Source: Anthoceros angustus
Lineage: Eukaryota > Streptophyta > Anthocerotopsida > Anthocerotales > Anthocerotaceae
Assembly (NCBI GenBank): GCA_010909165.1
Contig: VJWM01000118.1
Coordinates: 744,001-808,000, forward strand
DNA: 64,000 nt
Reading direction: 5' to 3'
The notes under the pieces were generated by a model, which saw only the letters and a list, made by a program, of their open reading frames with translations, ran no database searches and was not told where the DNA came from. Made by a program: the position numbers and the translations under genes. Positions 59,581 through 64,000 of this stretch are shown here, one piece after another. The first letter of the stretch is position 1, and each line of letters starts with the position of its first letter.

Positions 59581-59705
59581 CTTGTCGCACGCTCTTCGTT
59601 TTCTTACATCTTGGAGAAGACCTTACAGACCTGCAATTCAGTATGGATAGCCTGAACTATACCAGGGCCAGCATCCTTCGAACACTTTTCAGTGTACCTG
59701 TTCCG

Positions 59706-59825
59706 GCAGCAGCAAAGTGTTGTGGCAACAACAAGTTACAACAAAGTGCTCCGGCAAAAGCAGCAGCAAAGTGTTGTGGCAACAACACGTTACAACAAAG
59801 TGCTCCGGCAAAAGCAGCAGCAGTA
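59706..59825. repeat. 54-bp minisatellite, two units plus
   Basis: Unit starts gcagcagcaaagtgttgtgg and ends gctccggcaaaa; two near-identical units (one a/c difference) plus a partial third. Open in the plus frame 59559-59918, since 54 is a multiple of three. Confidence 0.85.
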
Positions 59826-59929
59826 GACTGTTTCGGCAGCAGCAACTCCAAGTCCAGAGCCCGGTTCTGTGGTGATGGGTCTGATGCGGTAGAGGATGTT
59901 GCGAGGGTGCACTACTAGGTTGTAGAACG

Positions 59930-60575
59930 TTCTCGCTCACCGAATGCCCGAAACTTCATGCATCATGCATTCCGGCCAAGACAAAACGTTTTTGCATTCT
60001 GGCGGTCGTTGAATGATGAAGACAGGTGACGGAGGCATTGCCAGAGTTCTACCATGAGGACCACGATATCTGCACGTCTGCTGAATAATGTTAGAGGCTG
60101 TCTAGGTCTACTGTTGGAAGCTATCTAGTGCGGTTGCGCAGTGGCTTGGGGACTACTGAAGGTTCAGGCTTGCTCTCAGACGAATTCTAGCCCCAGCCGC
60201 TGAGAATTGTCGCTTGCTCCGCTCCGCTCCCCGCAGGAGGCCACACAAATGCCACTCCCCTCTTCCTAACACACTGTTTGTCAGAGCCCACATAAAAGCA
60301 CGCCAGGCACGCTACCAAGGTCAGTCCTCGATGACTATTACTTCCCTACAGACGGGAAGGGGAGAGGCCTCGATATACATCACCTCCCTGTCACTGCGGG
60401 CTGGCAAAGGGGAAGCATCGATGACAATCACCTCAGAACTAGTCGGAGGGCAGAAAAAGGGATTCTGTTACTTGGGGATTCTGCACACTACTCTTCAGTG
60501 GTCTCATGAGAATCGGGAGTCATGTGTTGAGGTGCATGAGGCGAATCACCTTGAGAAGCCTGCTCAAAAGTCAAC
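59930..60575. other. spacer with degenerate short repeats
   Basis: Three loose repeats start with tcgatga/tcgatat (60328, 60369, 60417) and contain 'atcacctcc' and 'ggaag/gggaag'. No gene identified. Confidence 0.4.
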
Positions 60576-60579
60576 TACG

Positions 60580-60780
60580 TAAGTTCCACTCCTGGCAGCA
60601 TCTGAAGATGAGTTGGTAGTACCTTCCTTAGGCTTTGACTTCCCAGTATCCAAGGCACCTGGAATCCCTTGGAACATTGGGTTCTTGTTGCAAAGATCTG
60701 CCATTGCATGGAAGTGTGGCCATGTGGTATTGATGCTCCCCGTTGCTGTCTTTTGCTCCTTCTCCTTCTCCTTCTGCTTT
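60580..60780 (-). CDS. unidentified exon
   Basis: Open minus-strand exon: Lys/Glu-rich start (KQKEKEKEQKTATG) then TWPHFHAMADLCNKNPMFQG and IPGALDTGKSKPKEGT. Possible donor AACTTAC|gtagtt region. No family recognised. Its 5' side joins CSTF77 intron-derived sequence at about 60781. Confidence 0.3.
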
Positions 60781-60886
60781 GCAGCGTGGAGGCACACCCC
60801 ACCCCGTACACAAGAATACTCTGTCTTACTGTGCACAAGTATTTAGGCACAGCTAAGCTGACTCCAGGAACAATCCAAACATCGAG
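60781..60886. repeat. scrap of CSTF77 intron sequence
   Basis: gcagcgtggaggcacacccc ... gactccaggaacaa is about 90 percent identical to 26652-26755 (M1) and 46732-46820 (M3), which lie in the intron between the PPTGSS and EEQQCIAW exons. It ends at the SLX1-linked sequence atcgag. Confidence 0.85.
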
Positions 60887-60937
60887 AGTGTGCTCAGACA
60901 CTCACGACTACAACACGGTCCAAGTTGACACACTCGC

Positions 60938-61393
60938 CTGTAATGCATCCACTTGTGTGTGGAAACCGTGCACGCAGAGAATGATGTTCCAGGGCCGGTT
61001 CTTCTTTGTCAGCCATGCTCCCTGTTTGACCTGACCGTTGTGCTGCCTCAGACGCCTGCTCGGATTTACTGTGAATCTGTTCCACAACAGACACCTGCTG
61101 TCAGAATTACGGTCAAGCAGGTAAGCGAATTACCATTCCCTGCAGCTCCCAGCATACCCGATGTAGGTGCGACCCTTGCTGCGAGGATTCTCGGAACAAA
61201 GCAAATAGAATGCGAAGAATGCACTCTGGTGTTCCTCCTCCTCCAGCGGCACATCGGCCAGCTCCGGCTCCTCCACCGGTTCATTTCTCCCAGAGTTCCC
61301 CCTTAGTGAATCGAAAAAGTGCCCAACAAAGCGAAGAGGAAGATAGCTGCTGCCCAGATTTGACGGCGCTTGTGCTGGATTGGATTGCTTCAA
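60938..61393 (-). pseudogene. SLX1: SLX1 nuclease, exons 1-2 only (copy A)
   Basis: Exon 1, 61393-61158: acidic leader (EEPELADVPLEEEE), then GIY-YIG core FYLLCSENPRSKGRTYIG. Exon 2, 61076-60938: FTVNPSRRLRQHNGQVKQGA then WLTKKNRPWNIILCVHGF, ALQ at the end. This is the catalytic module of SLX1, the structure-specific endonuclease subunit that with SLX4 resolves branched DNA (catalytic Tyr in TYIG, Arg in RRLRQHN). Exon 2 ends in a GC donor (CAG|gcgagt). The following FEWAWQ exon is absent; CSTF77 intron sequence stands there instead, so the copy is a fragment. Confidence 0.9.
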
Positions 61394-62356
61394 GCTGCAG
61401 CAGTGGTGTCCCGAAAATATGACCGTTCACCGTTCCGTGTTCGTGGCAAGTATTCCACGGTCCCGATCCAGGGTCACCTGAACTGGACCCTGCTGGTAGC
61501 CTTTCTGATGATACCCCCACCATGCCTCAATAGATAAGGAGCGTCCCAAGGCATTGAGGTTTTGGATGTGGCTCATAATCCTTGTTGGGAGTTCAGGATG
61601 CACTCCTCAACGCCCTGATTGAGTGCCTTCCCGACTTGCAAGAGGTGGATGGAGTTCCTGTTTGAAAACTCGAAACGGTTTGCCGAGACGAGGTAGGATA
61701 GCTCCTTCTTTGCTTGGGGTCCGCAATGACCTTACGACTGCTTCCTACTGAGCCATGGCTTGTGAACCCCAGCCCGTTCGATCCCGCTCTTGGAGGTGAG
61801 GGCTCTGACGGAGGTGCAGAGGCTGAATACGAGTATCCGGTTCTTGCAGCTGATTAGACTTTTCTGGAAGAGTTATAGAGGACACTGTCCGACAATCCAG
61901 TGATGGATGCGGCACCTGGTCATCCTCCAACATCCGGCTTCTTGACAGATTCAGTGGGACACCTCTAGTGGTAACTAAGAATCAACCGTAGGCATGTGGA
62001 GTGACTGCCACAATTCCACAGAGATCATGTCAAAGGCTAGGCATGTGCATCGACTGCCACAATTCCACAGAGATCATGTCAAAGGCTTGAATAGCAAGAC
62101 ATTGTTGTAAGGGATGGGAACCATGTGCATTGCTGGTTGTTGCAGTTGTAAGGGTGGACGTGATAGTTAGTGACAACACATATGATAAAATATAATATTT
62201 ATATATAAAATCACATCGGATAATATCTATGATTTTAGAATGAAAAATAATGAAAAAATATAATATAATAATACTTATATAATTTTAATAACATCATAAA
62301 TATAAGATTTGTATATATATACCTATGATATCTTGTAATAATATTCACGTTAACTG
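61394..62356. other. SLX1 5' flank and AT-rich spacer (unit 1)
   Basis: A minus-strand stretch 61933-61745 (EDDQVPHPSLDC, SSITLPEKSNQLQEPDTRI) is repeated in unit 2 with differences (63628-63428) and could be an upstream exon or 5' UTR. The short repeat gactgccacaattccacaga occurs twice (62004, 62050). 62180-62345 is AT-rich. Confidence 0.4.
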
Positions 62357-62485
62357 CTGGTGGCACCACAAACTCCATGGTCCCATTCCGATTGGTATTA
62401 TCAATTAAGGTGATGGACCATTCCAGGTCCAGGACGGACTTTGGTGCATCATACGTCCAGTCTCCATCAACTTGATTCATGCTTG
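62357..62485 (-). pseudogene. coatomer delta-COP fragment fused to SLX1
   Basis: Reads NQVDGDWTYDAPKSVLDLEW then SITLIDNTNRNGTMEFVVPP, the same delta-COP exon as at 44.2 kb but extending further 5' (VDGDW). After PPAV it breaks into AT-rich DNA. Its 5' side joins SLX1 exon 3 sequence. Confidence 0.85.
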
Positions 62486-63089
62486 GTGGATCCTTTGCCG
62501 CAAAGATGGCAAGGATGCTGCCATGCCCATTCAAACTGTGCACCAGAACACAACAGAACAGAGCGGTGGATCAACATCGAGTGTGCTCAGACACTCACGA
62601 CTACAACACGGTCCAAGTTGACACACTCGCCTGTAATGCATCCACTTGTGTGTGGAAACCGTGCACGCAGAGAATGATGTTCCAGGGCCGGTTCTTCTTT
62701 GTCAGCCATGCTCCCTGTTTGACCTGACCGTTGTGCTGCCTCAGACGCCTGCTCGGATTTACTGTGAATCTGTTCCACAACAGACACCTGCTGTCAGAAT
62801 TACGGTCAAGCAGGTAAGCGAATTACCATTCCCTGCAGCTCCCAGCATACCCGATGTAGGTGCGACCCTTGCTGCGAGGATTCTCGGAACAAAGCAAATA
62901 GAATGCGAAGAATGCACTCTGGTGTTCCTCCTCCTCCAGCGGCACATCGGCCAGCTCCGGCTCCTCCACCGGTTCATTTCTCCCAGAGTTCCCCCTTAGT
63001 GAATCGAAAAAGTGCCCAACAAAGCGAAGAAGAGGAAGATAGCTGCTGCCCAGATTTGACGGCGCTTGTGCTGGATTGGATTGCTTCAA
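62467..63089 (-). pseudogene. SLX1: SLX1 nuclease, exons 1-3, truncated (copy B)
   Basis: Exons 63089-62851, 62769-62631 and 62535-62467. Exon 3 reads FEWAWQHPCHLCGKGS, the diagnostic SLX1 motif after the GIY-YIG domain, which fixes the GC-AG intron in front of it. It then runs into delta-COP sequence and stops about six residues later (TGA). The C-terminal RING-type zinc finger needed to dock SLX4 is missing. Exon 1 has one extra Leu relative to copy A. The catalytic residues are intact, but a full enzyme is not encoded. Confidence 0.9.
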
Positions 63090-64000
63090 GCTGCAGCAGT
63101 GGTGTCCCGAAAATATGACCGTTCACCGTTCCGTGTTCGTGGCAAGTATTCCACGGTCCCGATCCAGGGTCACCTGAACTGGACCCTGCTGGTAGCCTTT
63201 CTGATGATACCCCCACCATGCCTCAATAGATAAGGAGCGTCCCAAGGCATTGAGGTTTTGGATGTGGCTCATAATCCTTGTTGGGAGTTCAGGATGCACT
63301 CCTCAACGCCCTGATTGAGTGCCTTCCCGACTTGCAAGAGGTGGATGGAGTTCCTGTTTGAAAACTCGAAACGGTTTGCCGAGACGAGGTAGGATAGCTC
63401 CTTCTTTGCTTGGGGTCCGCAATGACCTTACGACTGCTTCCTACTGAGCCATGGCTTGTGAACCCCAGCCCGTTCGATCCCGCTCTTGGAGGTGAGGGCT
63501 CTGACGGAGGTGCAGAGGCTGAATACAGTATCCGGTTCTTGCAGCTGATTATACTTTTCTGGAAGAGTTATAGAGGACACTGTCTTACAATCCAGTGATG
63601 GATGCGGCACCTGGTCATCCTCCAACATCAGGCTTCTTGACAGATTCAGTGGGACACCTCTAGTGGTAACTAAGAATCAACCGTAGGCATGTGGAGTGAC
63701 TTGCCACAATTCCACATAGATCATGTCAAAGGCTAGGCATGTGCATGGACTGCCACAATTCCAGAGATCATGTCAAAGGCTTGAATAGCAAGACATTGTT
63801 GTAAGGGTTGGGAACCATGTGCATTGCTGGTTGTTGCAGTTGTAAGGGTGGACGTGATAGTTAGTGACAACACATATGATAAATATAATATTTATATATA
63901 AAATCACATCGGATAATATCTATGATTTTAGAATGAAAATAATGAAAAATAAATATAATAATACTTATATAATTTTAATAACATCATAAATATAAGATTT
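63090..64000. other. SLX1 5' flank and AT-rich end (unit 2)
   Basis: Same content as 61394-62310, up to the window edge; no additional gene. Confidence 0.6.

Larger units (their letters stand above)
60888..64000. repeat. tandem duplication carrying SLX1, offset about 1.69 kb
   Basis: 60888-62340 and 62580 to the window end are nearly identical direct copies (SLX1 exons, 5' flank, and an AT-rich end with tatttatatataaaatcaca). They differ by single-base indels and a 3-bp insertion (63027 region) that adds one Leu to SLX1 exon 1. Unit 2 runs off the window. Confidence 0.92.

Noticed and set aside
1-64000. tRNA, full 5S/18S/28S rRNA genes, LTR retrotransposon, viral or organellar insertions
   Set aside because: Looked for cloverleaf anticodon arms, long terminal repeats, reverse transcriptase motifs and organelle genes by eye; none found. 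The 5S-like cores are too diverged to be rRNA genes.

Overview
This is nuclear DNA from a streptophyte, probably a land plant with flagellated sperm (lycophyte or bryophyte grade); I cannot name the species. The reasons are spliceosomal GT-AG introns mostly of about 80-150 bp, a plant-type CSTF77 carboxy terminus, a TTTAGGG telomere-like run, pentatricopeptide (PPR) fragments, a TORNADO1-like LRR-Roc-COR gene, and a TPR gene resembling ciliary TTC29 proteins.

Layout. 1-5.9 kb holds one large gene for a GB1/RHD3-type GTPase, then a Cys/His-rich region, then a von Willebrand A domain; it is interrupted by an intragenic 2.05-kb tandem duplication. 6-9.5 kb is AT-rich spacer with a Ser-rich orphan reading frame, a telomere-like run and a 66-bp minisatellite. 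10.4-22.7 kb is ordinary single-copy euchromatin: SAP18 and APC10 in head-to-head orientation (both reconstructed exon by exon without a lesion), a TPR protein, a charged coiled-coil protein, an unrecognised protein, and an E2F/DEL-like winged-helix factor.

From 23 kb to the end the window is dominated by duplication. A module [CSTF77 - spacer - LRR-Roc-COR gene - unknown exons], all on the minus strand, occurs three times: M1 about 24.28-34.06, M2 about 34.19-43.6, M3 about 44.33-59.2 kb. Only M1 retains the CSTF77 3' half; M2 and M3 retain the Roc-COR gene. The module edges carry scraps of two other genes, the SLX1 nuclease and coatomer delta-COP, and these reappear at 60.9-63.1 kb in a further 1.7-kb tandem duplication. 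Most duplicated genes show small indels relative to their sister copy, usually at different places, so as written hardly any is intact. The single-copy genes SAP18 and APC10 are clean. Either the duplicates are decaying or the consensus is unreliable in repeats.

The most notable find is a family of about 220-300-bp dispersed elements (13.26, 30.74, 31.22 and 50.96 kb). Their central part resembles the internal promoter region of 5S rRNA, they begin with a hairpin and end in (TTC)n. This is the expected anatomy of a 5S-derived SINE, and one copy is absent from the paralogous site of the sister module.
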